Shown here: positions 42,171-51,627 of the stretch, piece by piece
Numbering within the stretch: the first letter of the stretch is position 1
Layout: every line of letters starts with the position of its first letter
Assembly (NCBI RefSeq): GCF_003797125.1
Contig: NZ_RKKE01000005.1
Span: forward strand, 207,417 to 271,416
DNA: 64,000 nt
Origin: Shewanella frigidimarina
GTDB taxonomy: Bacteria > Pseudomonadota > Gammaproteobacteria > Enterobacterales > Shewanellaceae
Direction: 5' to 3'
Program-made: the position numbers and the translations under genes
Notes under the pieces: model-generated
Seen by the model: the letters and a program-made list of their open reading frames with translations, nothing else
What the model was told of the DNA's origin: nothing
The model's database searches: none

Positions 42171-44518
42171 TAGACAAGCCTCTCTAACTTTAGCAATATT
42201 GCCTCTTTAGTTTGTTCAAACACAGGCAATAATGTGTCTGAGAGATGATTGGCATCGCTCAACTTACCACTACGTGCAAACAACTCAATTTGACTCGCTA
42301 ACGTCTGAATTTTTATCGCCCCTACATTGGCCGAACTGGACTTTAGTGAGTGTGCTGATTTAAAGACTTGATCGGCATCCTTGTCTATTAACCCTTTAAT
42401 GACATTATTAATTAATACTGGTGCATTTTCTAAATACAAATCCGCTATACTTTTCACCAGATCACTTGAGTCATCAGGCGAAATTTGTTGAATGTCATCA
42501 AGGGGCCCATCAACAAATACTAACGATTCCTCGCTCTGAACTTCCTCGACCACGGCAACAGGACTCTCAGACTCAAAAACCCATCTATTCATGCATTCTG
42601 ATAGATTCTGACGAGTAAAAGGTTTTAACAGCGTATCTTTAGCGCCTGCGTTACGGAATAGCCTTTTAACATTCGGTTGAATGTCGGCAGTAAGTGCGAT
42701 GATAGGGGTTTCATAATTAATGCAACTCTGACCTAAGTCAGTTATCGCTTGAGTTGCAACGATCCCATCAACTACCGGCATATGGTAATCCATAAAGATG
42801 AGATCAAACTTTTTCTCGCTGGCTCTGGCGATGGCTTCTTGACCATTATTTACAATTTCACATTGATGCCCTAAAGACTCTAACAAGCTTTTTACCACCA
42901 ACTGATTGACCACATTATCTTCTGCAACTAACACTATAGATTGTCGGAATACTGCCTGAACATGATAATCTGGCTCAACGTCTACAGTAGCTGTTGATAT
43001 TGAGTTGTCTTGTGGCACAAGGGGAATGCTAAACCAAAAACGACTGCCTTCGTCTAAAGTACTTTCAACACCATAACGGCCATTCATCAATACGACTAAC
43101 TGTTGGCAAATAGCCAAACCTAAACCCGTTCCACCAAACTCACGGGTAATCGTACTATCGGCTTGCATAAAGGGGGTGAAAATGCTCTCTAATTTGGATG
43201 CCGCAATGCCAATACCGGTATCTTTAACTGTAAAGGTAATATAAGTATCAGACGCCTCCATGTGCTCACTCACCGCTATAGAAATAGCACCTTGGCGGGT
43301 AAATTTTATCGCGTTTGAGACAAAGTTATTAATAATTTGCCGTACTCTGACAGCGTCACCCAAGTAATTTTCGTGGTTCAATGGCGATATGACCACCTCA
43401 AAATCAAGACCCTTTTTCCCTGCCGACACTTTATGCGAATGACATGTGGAGGTGACAAGATCAGGTAAATTAAACGTTTTGATGTCTAAATCCATTTTAT
43501 TGGCATCGGCTTTCGAGAAATCCAGCACTTCATTCAGCAACACCAATAATGTTTGCGCAGACTCGTTGATCATCTGTACCGTGTTAGACACTTCTTTATT
43601 TAATTTAAAAGAAGTCAGTAAATCAGAAAAACCAACAATACCATTCAGTGGCGTTCTAATCTCATGACTCATCACCGCTAAAAACTCAGACTTTGCCTGA
43701 CTGGCTTTTTTGGCAATTTCAAGGGTTTGTTGCAGTTCAAACGTGCGCTCTGAAACACGATTTTCGAGTTCATGATTAATCGTTTCTAATTGCCTTCCTC
43801 GGGCATCAACCTCGCCGATCATCACATTAAAGCTGTGCGCCAGCTGAGAAAATTCATCATTCGATTTGAGGTTGACTCGTTGCGTATAGTCTTTTTTATT
43901 TGAGATATGTTCTATAACTTCCAAAAGCGTATTAAGTGGTTTGGTGAATAAAGATTGCAACCAAAACATCACCAATAAACTCGCCGTAAAAGCCAATATG
44001 CTGGCTGAAGTAACCAACACTAAATAATCATCCAGTTGCTTAGTGAGTGCGTTCATATTATCCGTAATATGTAACAAGCCCACCACCTCACCTTCAAAAA
44101 GCAAAGGGGTATATGAGTGCACTCCATCATTGTTAAATTGCGTCAGCTTTTTCTTCGAAGAAATAAGATTCAATAATTCCTGCTGATCAATAACGCCTTG
44201 ATAAACCCCATGGCCTTGGTAAGCAGCAAATGGATTACCTGCAGGATCATAAATAGTCGCGTGGATGATATCTGGCTGAGCAATGAGCGCGGATAAAGTC
44301 TTTTCGGCTGACGATGGATCATTAAAAATAACCGCTGACAGACTATTGCTCGCCACAATATCACTTAGCACAGCTAAACCTTGCTCAGCTTTCTCTTTAG
44401 TCACTGCATATTGCTTAGTGATTAATGATGCTGAGATAATGACAATGACAAGAATAGCGATCGCTAGCATTGAAAAAATCAATTTTGTTCGAATTGATGC
44501 AAAATTCATTATTTTCAT
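42170..44518 (-). CDS. CHASE8 hybrid histidine kinase (HAMP-HisKA-HATPase-REC-HPt)
   Basis: A 782-residue sensor. It has two membrane segments (about residues 12-33 and 160-182) around a periplasmic CHASE8 domain (LSDIVASNSLSAVIFNDPSSAEKTLSALIAQPDIIHATIYDPAGNPFAAY). HAMP follows (about 185-240), then HisKA with His in AVMSHEIRTPLNG (about 284), a HATPase domain (IINNFVSNAIKF, VKDTGIGIA, GGTGLGLAICQQLV), a receiver with Asp in LIFMDYHMPVVDG (about 585), and a C-terminal HPt with AHSLKSSSANVG (about 717). A full phosphorelay to the adjacent GGDEF-EAL protein is likely. Its start overlaps the stop of the YfiR gene (ATGA). Confidence 0.95.
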   Translation of the reverse strand: MKIMNFASIRTKLIFSMLAIAILVIVIISASLITKQYAVTKEKAEQGLAVLSDIVASNSLSAVIFNDPSSAEKTLSALIAQPDIIHATIYDPAGNPFAAYQGHGVYQGVIDQQELLNLISSKKKLTQFNNDGVHSYTPLLFEGEVVGLLHITDNMNALTKQLDDYLVLVTSASILAFTASLLVMFWLQSLFTKPLNTLLEVIEHISNKKDYTQRVNLKSNDEFSQLAHSFNVMIGEVDARGRQLETINHELENRVSERTFELQQTLEIAKKASQAKSEFLAVMSHEIRTPLNGIVGFSDLLTSFKLNKEVSNTVQMINESAQTLLVLLNEVLDFSKADANKMDLDIKTFNLPDLVTSTCHSHKVSAGKKGLDFEVVISPLNHENYLGDAVRVRQIINNFVSNAIKFTRQGAISIAVSEHMEASDTYITFTVKDTGIGIAASKLESIFTPFMQADSTITREFGGTGLGLAICQQLVVLMNGRYGVESTLDEGSRFWFSIPLVPQDNSISTATVDVEPDYHVQAVFRQSIVLVAEDNVVNQLVVKSLLESLGHQCEIVNNGQEAIARASEKKFDLIFMDYHMPVVDGIVATQAITDLGQSCINYETPIIALTADIQPNVKRLFRNAGAKDTLLKPFTRQNLSECMNRWVFESESPVAVVEEVQSEESLVFVDGPLDDIQQISPDDSSDLVKSIADLYLENAPVLINNVIKGLIDKDADQVFKSAHSLKSSSANVGAIKIQTLASQIELFARSGKLSDANHLSDTLLPVFEQTKEAILLKLERLV

Positions 44519-45054
44519 CGTTTAACCTCAAGTGCCAATTTCAATACTTGTGAACTGATATCCAACCCTGAAGCCTCTAACACTTTAATATTAATATTGA
44601 AAAACAATCGTTTATCTTTTTCAACGATTTCAATCATGCCTCCTTGCACCGCAAATCCCGAGATATCTGAAACCGTTAAAATAGGTTTATTATCGACAGC
44701 CAAAAACAAACGACGAGTTAAATCCCTAGAGTTAGCATCGATAAATACCACATCACACTGTTCGATTTGACTTGTTTCTGATAGCTGAATAGCCGTGATT
44801 GATTGAGTCACCAATTTTTTCTTCGCAAGCCCCATAAAACTATCGCGATATTGATTTCCAAAGAAACATATTTTCCACGCAGATGGTGTATTAAGTCGCG
44901 ATTCTGGCCACTGGGTAAATTTCGCGAAGTTATAGGTAAACGCCGCTTTTAAATCAAACGAGTCCTGGGATATAGCCATAGATGAACGCGGAAGCAGCAC
45001 AAATACAACCAATAATAAATACAGTATCTGTCGACTCAAATTAGCTTTTTTCAT
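44515..45054 (-). CDS. YfiR-like periplasmic protein (DUF4154), copy 1
   Basis: A 179-residue protein with an N-terminal signal (QILYLLLVVFVLLPRSSMA). The YfiR/DUF4154 core reads LKAAFTYNFAKFTQWPESRL, FFGNQYRDSFMGL, CDVVFIDANSRDLTRRLFLAVDNKPILTVSDISGFAVQGGMIEIVEKDKRLFFNINIKVLEASGLDISSQVLKLA. In Pseudomonas YfiR is a periplasmic repressor of a c-di-GMP cyclase. Here it sits between a TonB receptor and a periplasmic-sensing kinase and could relay a periplasmic or receptor state to it. Ten bases separate it from the receptor gene. Confidence 0.9.
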   Translation of the reverse strand: MKKANLSRQILYLLLVVFVLLPRSSMAISQDSFDLKAAFTYNFAKFTQWPESRLNTPSAWKICFFGNQYRDSFMGLAKKKLVTQSITAIQLSETSQIEQCDVVFIDANSRDLTRRLFLAVDNKPILTVSDISGFAVQGGMIEIVEKDKRLFFNINIKVLEASGLDISSQVLKLALEVKR

Positions 45055-45064
45055 TGTGGCGACC

Positions 45065-47107
45065 TTAAAAGCTTAACGTCGCTTTAACAAAGTAACTTGG
45101 TCCCACCCGATAAGGAAATTGTAAGCTTTCTCCTTCATATTCAAGGTGGGTAGGATGAAGCAAATTTTTCCCGAACGCCGATAATGAGACATCCGGCGTA
45201 ACCATCCAGCGTAGCCCAATATCCACACTATGGTAGCTAGGAATTGTCTTCATACTTGTGCCGTTTTGGCTTATCACGTTAGTGTTATCGATAAAACGCC
45301 ATACGAAGTTAACATCTATATCATCGGTAATATTCCAATCAATTATTGTCGACAACATATGCTCAGGTGCATCAGTATTCTGATTTAAACTGCCACCAAA
45401 TTCGCTTTGGATAAAGCTGTAATTGGCTCTTAACTGAAGCGCATTCGTTGCAACCCACAGCGAAGATAATTCAACCCCATAATTATACCCATCCAAACTA
45501 TTGCCAAATAAGACATATTGCGAAATATAATTAGGGAATGTACTGAAATCAATTGTACTGTCAGACTCTGACACGCTGCGCAGTTTGCCATAATCGTTAT
45601 AAAATACGGTAGTATCAAAAGACCATTGGCTTGCCGGAATAAAACGATATCCTATCTCGTATGAGACCATTTCTTCGGATTCAAAATTGTCGTTACCCGA
45701 CACCCATACCTTAACCAGCGGGGCCACGTCAGAAGGCGGTATATTAAGGGCATTTGCAGATATATTGTTTTCTAATCTTGATGGGGTTCGCACTGCTCGA
45801 GCAATAGAAGTCCATACGCTGTTTCTTGTATCTAACTGCCACCTAAGACGAATATTGGGTTGAACTTCAAAACCTGTATAGTCATTTTGTTCAAAACGCG
45901 AAGCCAGAGTAAGCCACAACTCGTCTTTAACTAGCATAATTTCGTCACTGATGAACGCACTCCACAAATCAGTATTTGTCGAGGAAGCCTCACTACTTTC
46001 TAAAATAGGGCTGGATCCGAGCTCATCTTGTATATAACGGTATCCTAATCCCCAAACCACATTATGATTTTGCCCAATAATTAGCTGATGCTGAAAATCA
46101 ACATCAAAGGTTTCACTGCTTAAACCATACAAATTTTCATCTCTGTTGGCATAATCGTAATAAGTTTGCACACTATATTCAGAGGTTGCCGATAATGCTT
46201 TGGTGTACTTTGATAACAAGTTAAAGCCATCACTTTTGACTTCGTCAGTATAATAATTTCGATATAGCGGCGCTTCTGTTGATGCAATATTAGGTGCTTG
46301 CTGCATTTTAGATGTGTAAAAGTCACTGCTTAACGTGAGACTTGTGTCTGTCTCTAGCTGAATATCAATGCGCCCACCTAATTGCAGATGCTGCCAGCTA
46401 TTATCTTTGCCTGCATCGGCAAATGGTACCAGTAAGTCACTCTCAAGATCATTTAGGTCAAGCTCAAACGAATCTCTTTCATGGCCTTTCAAATATACTC
46501 TCGACGTGACCTTGTCAGACAATGTTGATCCATAACGAAAACCAGCAAAGCCTTGCTCATAATCTCCAGCACCTAGCTCTCCATAGCCTCCTAATGTGTC
46601 GGCACTGTGTTTAGTGATAATGTTAATCACACCATTAACCGCATTCGCCCCCCACAAAGCAGCACTTGGACCACGGATGACTTCGATACGCTCAATGTCA
46701 GCCATAAGCGTGTCTTGCACTTCCCAATAGACACCTGAGAATGCTGGAGAATAAAGGGTTCGGCCATCCATCAATACCAATAATTTGTTATTGTAGCGCC
46801 CATTAAAACCACGACTTCCAATGGCCCACTTTTGTGAGTCAATCTGTGCTACATGCAGCCCTGGCACATCGCGAAGCGCTTGTGGAATTGAGGTCGCACC
46901 AGAGCGACGAATACTCTCGCTTGTAACAACATAAATTGCTGCTGGTGAATTGGATAGAGGCTGCTTTTGTTTTGATACAGAAGTCACTTCAACATTCATT
47001 AACTCTTGTAGACTGAGATCTAAAGAGTCTGAATCAGCGGCTATAGCTGTAGAACTCGCAGAAAAAACAAATAATGCAGAATAAAAAGTCATTTTCAGCT
47101 TTAACAT
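45065..47107 (-). CDS. TonB-dependent receptor of the c-di-GMP locus, copy 1
   Basis: The ATG at 47107 is used (680 residues), with AAGGA about ten bases upstream. The signal MLKLKMTFYSALFVFSASSTAIAA is followed by a TonB-box-like LMNVEVTSVSKQKQPLSNSPAAIYVVTSE. The plug has LRDVPGLHVAQIDSQKWAIGSRGFNGRYNNKLLVLMDGRTLYSP and the barrel ends YFVKATLSF. The plug belongs to the FecA/CirA-style ligand-gated receptors with a C-terminal aromatic. The ligand is unknown. The gene starts the operon receptor-YfiR-kinase-regulator and is a close paralog of the copy at 48006. Confidence 0.9.
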   Translation of the reverse strand: MLKLKMTFYSALFVFSASSTAIAADSDSLDLSLQELMNVEVTSVSKQKQPLSNSPAAIYVVTSESIRRSGATSIPQALRDVPGLHVAQIDSQKWAIGSRGFNGRYNNKLLVLMDGRTLYSPAFSGVYWEVQDTLMADIERIEVIRGPSAALWGANAVNGVINIITKHSADTLGGYGELGAGDYEQGFAGFRYGSTLSDKVTSRVYLKGHERDSFELDLNDLESDLLVPFADAGKDNSWQHLQLGGRIDIQLETDTSLTLSSDFYTSKMQQAPNIASTEAPLYRNYYTDEVKSDGFNLLSKYTKALSATSEYSVQTYYDYANRDENLYGLSSETFDVDFQHQLIIGQNHNVVWGLGYRYIQDELGSSPILESSEASSTNTDLWSAFISDEIMLVKDELWLTLASRFEQNDYTGFEVQPNIRLRWQLDTRNSVWTSIARAVRTPSRLENNISANALNIPPSDVAPLVKVWVSGNDNFESEEMVSYEIGYRFIPASQWSFDTTVFYNDYGKLRSVSESDSTIDFSTFPNYISQYVLFGNSLDGYNYGVELSSLWVATNALQLRANYSFIQSEFGGSLNQNTDAPEHMLSTIIDWNITDDIDVNFVWRFIDNTNVISQNGTSMKTIPSYHSVDIGLRWMVTPDVSLSAFGKNLLHPTHLEYEGESLQFPYRVGPSYFVKATLSF

Positions 47108-47179
47108 TTTCAATAATTCCTTCACCAAGCCAAAGATAGCAATGCCAATTTATTTTTCAAAAAATTAAATCACACAAAC

Positions 47180-47197
47180 AACTTATTCGATTAAGTT
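47180..47197. promoter_or_regulatory. ScrR-like operator upstream of TonB receptor copy 1
   Basis: AACTTATTCGATTAAGTT differs from the sucrose operator at one of 18 bases. It lies 73-90 bases upstream of the receptor start. Confidence 0.6.
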
Positions 47198-47341
47198 TAA
47201 AGTATGTTCAATGGTAAATCCATTAACATTTTATCAACAACCTACCAAAAATGAATCGTCAAACATCTCAATTTTAATCTTCTGTTAATTTTTGATGACA
47301 TAAATATGACTATCGGCCAATCCAGTAATATCATTAGCAAG

Positions 47342-47462
47342 TTAACCTCTTTTGACTACCTCGAAAGGATTAAACATAATTGCTGATAGACTATTACTCG
47401 CGATAATATCGCTAAGCATTATGTTAAACGATAAACTTCGATGACAAATTCATTACTTTCAT
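47342..47462 (-). pseudogene. Relic of a second CHASE8 kinase gene
   Basis: Directly after YfiR copy 2, with the same ATGA overlap as in the intact operon, a stub reads MKVMNLSSKFIV followed by a stop; the intact kinase starts MKIMNFASIRTKL. From 47419 a second piece reads MLSDIIASNSLSAIMFNP, matching kinase residues 50-68 (VLSDIVASNSLSAVIFND). About 36 codons between them are missing, and the frame ends after KRG. The rest of the kinase and any second GGDEF-EAL gene are gone, replaced by the promoter of receptor copy 1. Confidence 0.9.
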
Positions 47463-47995
47463 CGCTTAACCTCAAGTGCCAATTTCAATACTTGAGAGCT
47501 GATAGTTAATCCAGATTTTGCTACCACTTGCATATTAACTTTAAAATACAATCGCTTATCTTGCTCGACGATTTCAATCATCCCGCCTTGCATTGCAAAA
47601 CCTGTGATATCCGAAACCGTTAAAATAGCCTTATTATCGACAGCCACTAACAATCTATGGGTTAACTCCCTAGAGTTAGTGTCTACAAATACAACATCGC
47701 ACTGATCGATTTGGCTTATTCCAGATAACTCAATGGCCATCACAGACTGAGTTCCCAGCGTTTTATCGGAAAGTCCCATGAAACTGTCGTGATATTGATT
47801 TCCGAAAAAACATATTTTCCATGCAGATGAGGTATTAAGACGCGCTTCAGGCCACTGAGTAAACTTAGCAAAATTATAGGTTAATGCCGCTTTTAACTCG
47901 AATGCGTTCTGCGCCATAGAGACTCGCGGAAGCAAAATAGCTCCCACGACCAATAATGAATACAGTAACTGTCGACTTAAATTTGAGTTTTTCAA
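47459..47995 (-). CDS. YfiR-like periplasmic protein (DUF4154), copy 2
   Basis: A 178-residue protein with the same layout as copy 1: a signal (QLLYSLLVVGAILLPRVSMA), then LKAALTYNFAKFTQWPEARL, FFGNQYHDSFMGL and TVSDITGFAMQGGMIEIVEQDKRLYFKVNMQVV. It uses TTG as start (copy 1 has ATG at the matching position), which would lower its translation. The spacing of ten bases to the receptor stop is conserved. Its former downstream partner, the kinase, survives only as a stub, so it must act on copy 1's kinase or elsewhere if it is functional. Confidence 0.88.
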   Translation of the reverse strand: MKNSNLSRQLLYSLLVVGAILLPRVSMAQNAFELKAALTYNFAKFTQWPEARLNTSSAWKICFFGNQYHDSFMGLSDKTLGTQSVMAIELSGISQIDQCDVVFVDTNSRELTHRLLVAVDNKAILTVSDITGFAMQGGMIEIVEQDKRLYFKVNMQVVAKSGLTISSQVLKLALEVKR

Positions 47996-48005
47996 TGTTG
48001 CTACC

Positions 48006-50042
48006 CTAAAAGGTCAAAGTAGCTTTAATATAATAACTTGGTCCCACACGATAAGGGAGTTGGTAACTTTCTCCTTCAAACTCAAGGTTTGCAGGATGAA
48101 GTAAATTTTTCCCGAATGCTGATAACATGACATCAGGCTTAACCTTCCAGTGCAGTCCTAAATCAACTCCGCTATAGCTATCAATTTCCTTAGTACTAAG
48201 GTCATTGATATTCAATACGTAAGCTTCATCAATAACACGCCAAACTAGATTAAAATCAACATTATCGCTAATGCTCCAATCCATCATTGTCGATATCATA
48301 TGCTCTGGGGCATCAGTATTTTGACTTTGACTGACACCAAATTCATTTTGAGTAAAACTATAATTTACTTTGAATTGGATAGTATCAGTTGCAGCCCACT
48401 GAGATGAGAGCTCGAATCCATAGTTATATCCATCAAGATCATTACTGAATGTTAAGTATTGCGAAATGTAATTGGGAAATGTGCTGAAATCTGTTGCACC
48501 GGCTGGAGCATTGCGCAATTGGTCATAATCGTTATAAAAAATTGTTGAATCAAATGACCATTTTTTCGCTGGCGTAAATCGATAACCCACCTCATACGAA
48601 ATGATGACTTCAGATTTATAATCCTCGTTACCAGCCACCCATATACTAACCAATGGTGACTGAACTGAAGGCGGTATGATTTGTGAGTTCACCGATAGAT
48701 TATTTTCTATCCGCGACGGTGTTCTGATTGCGCGTGCAACAGAGGCCCACAGATTGTTTTTTTTATTCAACTGCCACATCAGGCGAGCATTCGGTTGAAC
48801 CTCAAAGCCTGTGTAGTCATAGTGTTCGAAACGTGATGCTAACGTCAACCACAACTCATCATCAACTAACGTAATTTCATCACGAATAAATGCGCTCCAC
48901 AAATTGGTTCGAGTTGATTCTGACTCGCTACTTACAATAATAGTGCTTTGGTCGAAATCATCTTGAATAAAGCGGTAACCGAGTCCCCAGATAATATTAT
49001 GATTTTGTCCAACAAGTAGCTGATGCTGAAAATCAACATCAACCGTTTCACTACTAAAACCATACCAATCATCATCTCTTTTTGCATAATCGTAGTAAGC
49101 TTGAAGGCTGTATTGAGAGGTTGGTGATAACGCTTTGGTGAGTTTTGATAATAAATTAAAGCCATCGCTGCTGATGTCATTACTATTAAAGTCACGATAT
49201 GACGGACCAACTAATGAAGGGTAATAAGAGGTCTGCTGCATTTCAGTGCGGTACACATCACTGCTCAACATAAGGCTTGTGCCCGTATCAAGCTCCATAT
49301 CAACGCGGCCTCCCACTTGAAGATGCATCCAATCGTTGTCTTTATCAACAGTGGCTAATTGCTCCGCAAGACCGCTATCGAGATCTTGCGAATTATACTC
49401 AAGCGAGTCTCTGCTATGGCCTTTTACGTACACTCTTGATGTTGCATTATCTGATAATGTGGAACCATAACGAAAACCTGCAAATCCTTGCTCATAATCG
49501 CCAGCCCCCAATTCTGCATAACCACCAGATGTATCAGCACTGTGTTTGGTAATAATATTAATCACACCGTTTACTGCATTGGCGCCCCACATTGCCGCGC
49601 TGGGCCCGCGTATAACTTCAATGCGCTCAATATCAGCCATCAGAGTATCCTGAACCTCCCAGTAGACACCTGAAAATATTGGAGAATAAAGGGTTCGGCC
49701 ATCCATCAATACCAGTAATTTGTTGTTGTAGCGCCCATTAAAACCACGGCTACTGATGGCCCACTTTTGAGAGTCAATCTGCCCTACATGCAGCCCTGGT
49801 ACATCTCGAAGTACTTGCGGAATAGAAGTAGCACCAGAATTACGTATATGTTCGCTTGTGATGACATAGATTGCAGCGGGTGAATTCGATAAAGGCTGCT
49901 TTTGTTTTGATACCGAAGTCACCTCAACATTCAGCAACTCTTGCAGACTTAGATCGAAAGAATTTGATTCATCGGCAGTAGCTATAGATGTAGCAAAGCA
50001 AGCCAATAGCGCAGAATAAAAAATAACGTTCAACTTTAACAT
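48006..50042 (-). CDS. TonB-dependent receptor of the c-di-GMP locus, copy 2
   Basis: The ATG at 50042 is used (678 residues), with GAGGGG upstream. It is closely related to copy 1: the plug part (DGRTLYSPIFSGVYWEVQDTLMADIERIEVIRGPSAAMWGANAVNGVINIITKHSADTSGGY) is almost identical. Extracellular loop regions differ more (compare the stretch around residues 230-300), so ligand choice may have changed. The protein ends YYIKATLTF, the usual barrel end. It is followed by YfiR copy 2 after ten bases. Confidence 0.9.
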   Translation of the reverse strand: MLKLNVIFYSALLACFATSIATADESNSFDLSLQELLNVEVTSVSKQKQPLSNSPAAIYVITSEHIRNSGATSIPQVLRDVPGLHVGQIDSQKWAISSRGFNGRYNNKLLVLMDGRTLYSPIFSGVYWEVQDTLMADIERIEVIRGPSAAMWGANAVNGVINIITKHSADTSGGYAELGAGDYEQGFAGFRYGSTLSDNATSRVYVKGHSRDSLEYNSQDLDSGLAEQLATVDKDNDWMHLQVGGRVDMELDTGTSLMLSSDVYRTEMQQTSYYPSLVGPSYRDFNSNDISSDGFNLLSKLTKALSPTSQYSLQAYYDYAKRDDDWYGFSSETVDVDFQHQLLVGQNHNIIWGLGYRFIQDDFDQSTIIVSSESESTRTNLWSAFIRDEITLVDDELWLTLASRFEHYDYTGFEVQPNARLMWQLNKKNNLWASVARAIRTPSRIENNLSVNSQIIPPSVQSPLVSIWVAGNEDYKSEVIISYEVGYRFTPAKKWSFDSTIFYNDYDQLRNAPAGATDFSTFPNYISQYLTFSNDLDGYNYGFELSSQWAATDTIQFKVNYSFTQNEFGVSQSQNTDAPEHMISTMMDWSISDNVDFNLVWRVIDEAYVLNINDLSTKEIDSYSGVDLGLHWKVKPDVMLSAFGKNLLHPANLEFEGESYQLPYRVGPSYYIKATLTF

Positions 50043-50129
50043 TTCCAACAACCCCTCACTAAGCTAACGACAATTGTGAGAGCCTGCTGATTAAAGACTC
50101 AAAAAAATTCACAATTGATTTACATGATT

Positions 50130-50147
50130 AACTTACACGATTAAGTA
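50130..50147. promoter_or_regulatory. Weak ScrR-like operator upstream of TonB receptor copy 2
   Basis: AACTTACACGATTAAGTA has three differences from the 18-bp sucrose operator. It lies 88-105 bases upstream of the receptor start, in sequence shared with copy 1 (GATTAAGT...AAGTATGTT). Confidence 0.4.
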
Positions 50148-50388
50148 AAAAAAGTATGTTACAGGATAAGAGATTAAGTAATTTTTGAGCGATAGATCTT
50201 GTGCAGAACAATAAAAATGCTCTTAGGATCGAAATCATCACAAAGAGTTTACCCGTAAGGGCGCTCTTTTGATCAGTTTTTCGTTTTAGCGTCGGCCTCA
50301 GTCCAGCTTGTAGAATTATTAAAAACAACGAGTTAGCCGCTACGGGTAATGAGTGCTTACGGGCAAACTTTATTGTCTCTACACACAA
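50148..50388. other. Non-coding spacer with imperfect inverted repeat
   Basis: About 240 bp between the receptor promoter and the flavoprotein gene. Two copies of AGTTTRCCCGTAAG (13 of 14 identical) face each other about 95 bp apart (50246-50259 and 50353-50366). An 86-codon minus-strand frame spans it but has no recognisable protein features, so I do not call a gene. Confidence 0.45.
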
Positions 50389-51570
50389 TTAAACAACCAA
50401 TCCAGCTGCGACACCAGATGACCAAGCCCATTGAAAATTAAATCCACCTAACCAACCACTTACGTCCATTACTTCACCAATAAAGTACAATCCAGAGACC
50501 TTATTAGCTTGCATGGTTTTAGATGATAATTCATTGGTGTCAACGCCGCCTAAAGTGACTTCTGCGGTGCGGTAACCTTCGGTGCCATTCATGGTAATAG
50601 ACCAGTCGTTTAAGTCGTTAGCTAGTTTTTCTCGCTCGCCGTGGCCGAGTTGGTTTAATGCTTTATCGAGTTGAGACTCGTCAAATAGTGTTTCAACCAA
50701 ACGCTTAGGTAACCACTGGCTTAAGGTATTGCGTAGGCTTTGCTTTGGATGATGTTTTAGTGCAAATTCAATTTTATCTAACGCGTTTTCACCCGGTAAT
50801 AAATCGATAGAAATTGCTTCACCTGGCTGCCAGTAATTAGAAATTTGCAGTACTGCTGGGCCTGATAGACCTCGATGAGTAAACAATAACGCTTCGCTAA
50901 ATTGAGTACCATCTTGGGCGGTAATGGTTGTTGGCACAGCAATACCCGATAACGGCTCAAAGCGCACTTTTTGTTCGGCATGCCACGTAAATGGAACTAA
51001 ACCAGCACTGGTAGATAACACAGTTAAACCAAATTGCTCTGCCAGCTTATAGCCATAAGGCGTAGCACCTAATTTGGGCATGGACAAACCGCCAGTCGCT
51101 ATCACTAACGACTCGCAGCTAAAGTCGCCATTTGAGGTAGTTAAATTAAATCCTGTATCTGTTTTAGTAACAGATAGCATTTCAGTACGCAGCTTTACTT
51201 TAGCGCCGGCCCATTCGCATTCAGTCATTAACATGGTGACGATTTCTTTGGCTGAGTCATTACAGAATAACTGCCCATGCTCGCGCTCATGGTATTCAAT
51301 ACCATGACGTTCAACCAGCTCAATAAAATCGCTTGAACGATAGCGAGCTAATGCTGATTTTACAAAGTGTGGATTGCCACAAATAAACTGGTGCGGCTCA
51401 ACCTTTTGGTTGGTAAAGTTACAACGTCCGCCACCACTGATAAGAATTTTTTTGCCCGCTTGTTTGGCGTTGTCTAGCACCAATACATCACGACCTCGAT
51501 AGCCCGCGGTTGCAGCACACATTAATCCTGCCGCGCCGGCGCCGATAATAATTACGTCATGATGTTTCAC
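50389..51570 (-). CDS. HI0933-family flavoprotein (YhiN-like)
   Basis: A 393-residue protein. The FAD-binding start DVIIIGAGAAGLMCAATAGYRGRDVLVLDNAKQAGKKILISGGGRCNFTN is the HI0933 family hallmark, and the C-terminus carries GGVDTNELSSKTMQANKVSGLYFIGEVMDVSGWLGGFNFQWAWSSGVAAG. The family is FAD-dependent and probably oxidises or reduces an unknown cytoplasmic substrate. It is a single gene with no tight neighbours. Confidence 0.92.
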   Translation of the reverse strand: MKHHDVIIIGAGAAGLMCAATAGYRGRDVLVLDNAKQAGKKILISGGGRCNFTNQKVEPHQFICGNPHFVKSALARYRSSDFIELVERHGIEYHEREHGQLFCNDSAKEIVTMLMTECEWAGAKVKLRTEMLSVTKTDTGFNLTTSNGDFSCESLVIATGGLSMPKLGATPYGYKLAEQFGLTVLSTSAGLVPFTWHAEQKVRFEPLSGIAVPTTITAQDGTQFSEALLFTHRGLSGPAVLQISNYWQPGEAISIDLLPGENALDKIEFALKHHPKQSLRNTLSQWLPKRLVETLFDESQLDKALNQLGHGEREKLANDLNDWSITMNGTEGYRTAEVTLGGVDTNELSSKTMQANKVSGLYFIGEVMDVSGWLGGFNFQWAWSSGVAAGLVV

Positions 51571-51627
51571 GTTTTACTCCACACTTTAAATGGGTTGTTT
51601 TGTATTTAATTGATAAATATTAAATGC

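Noticed and set aside
50128..50388. 86-codon minus-strand frame between the receptor promoter and the flavoprotein gene
   Set aside because: It overlaps a receptor operator-like site and an inverted repeat, has no Shine-Dalgarno and no recognisable domain.
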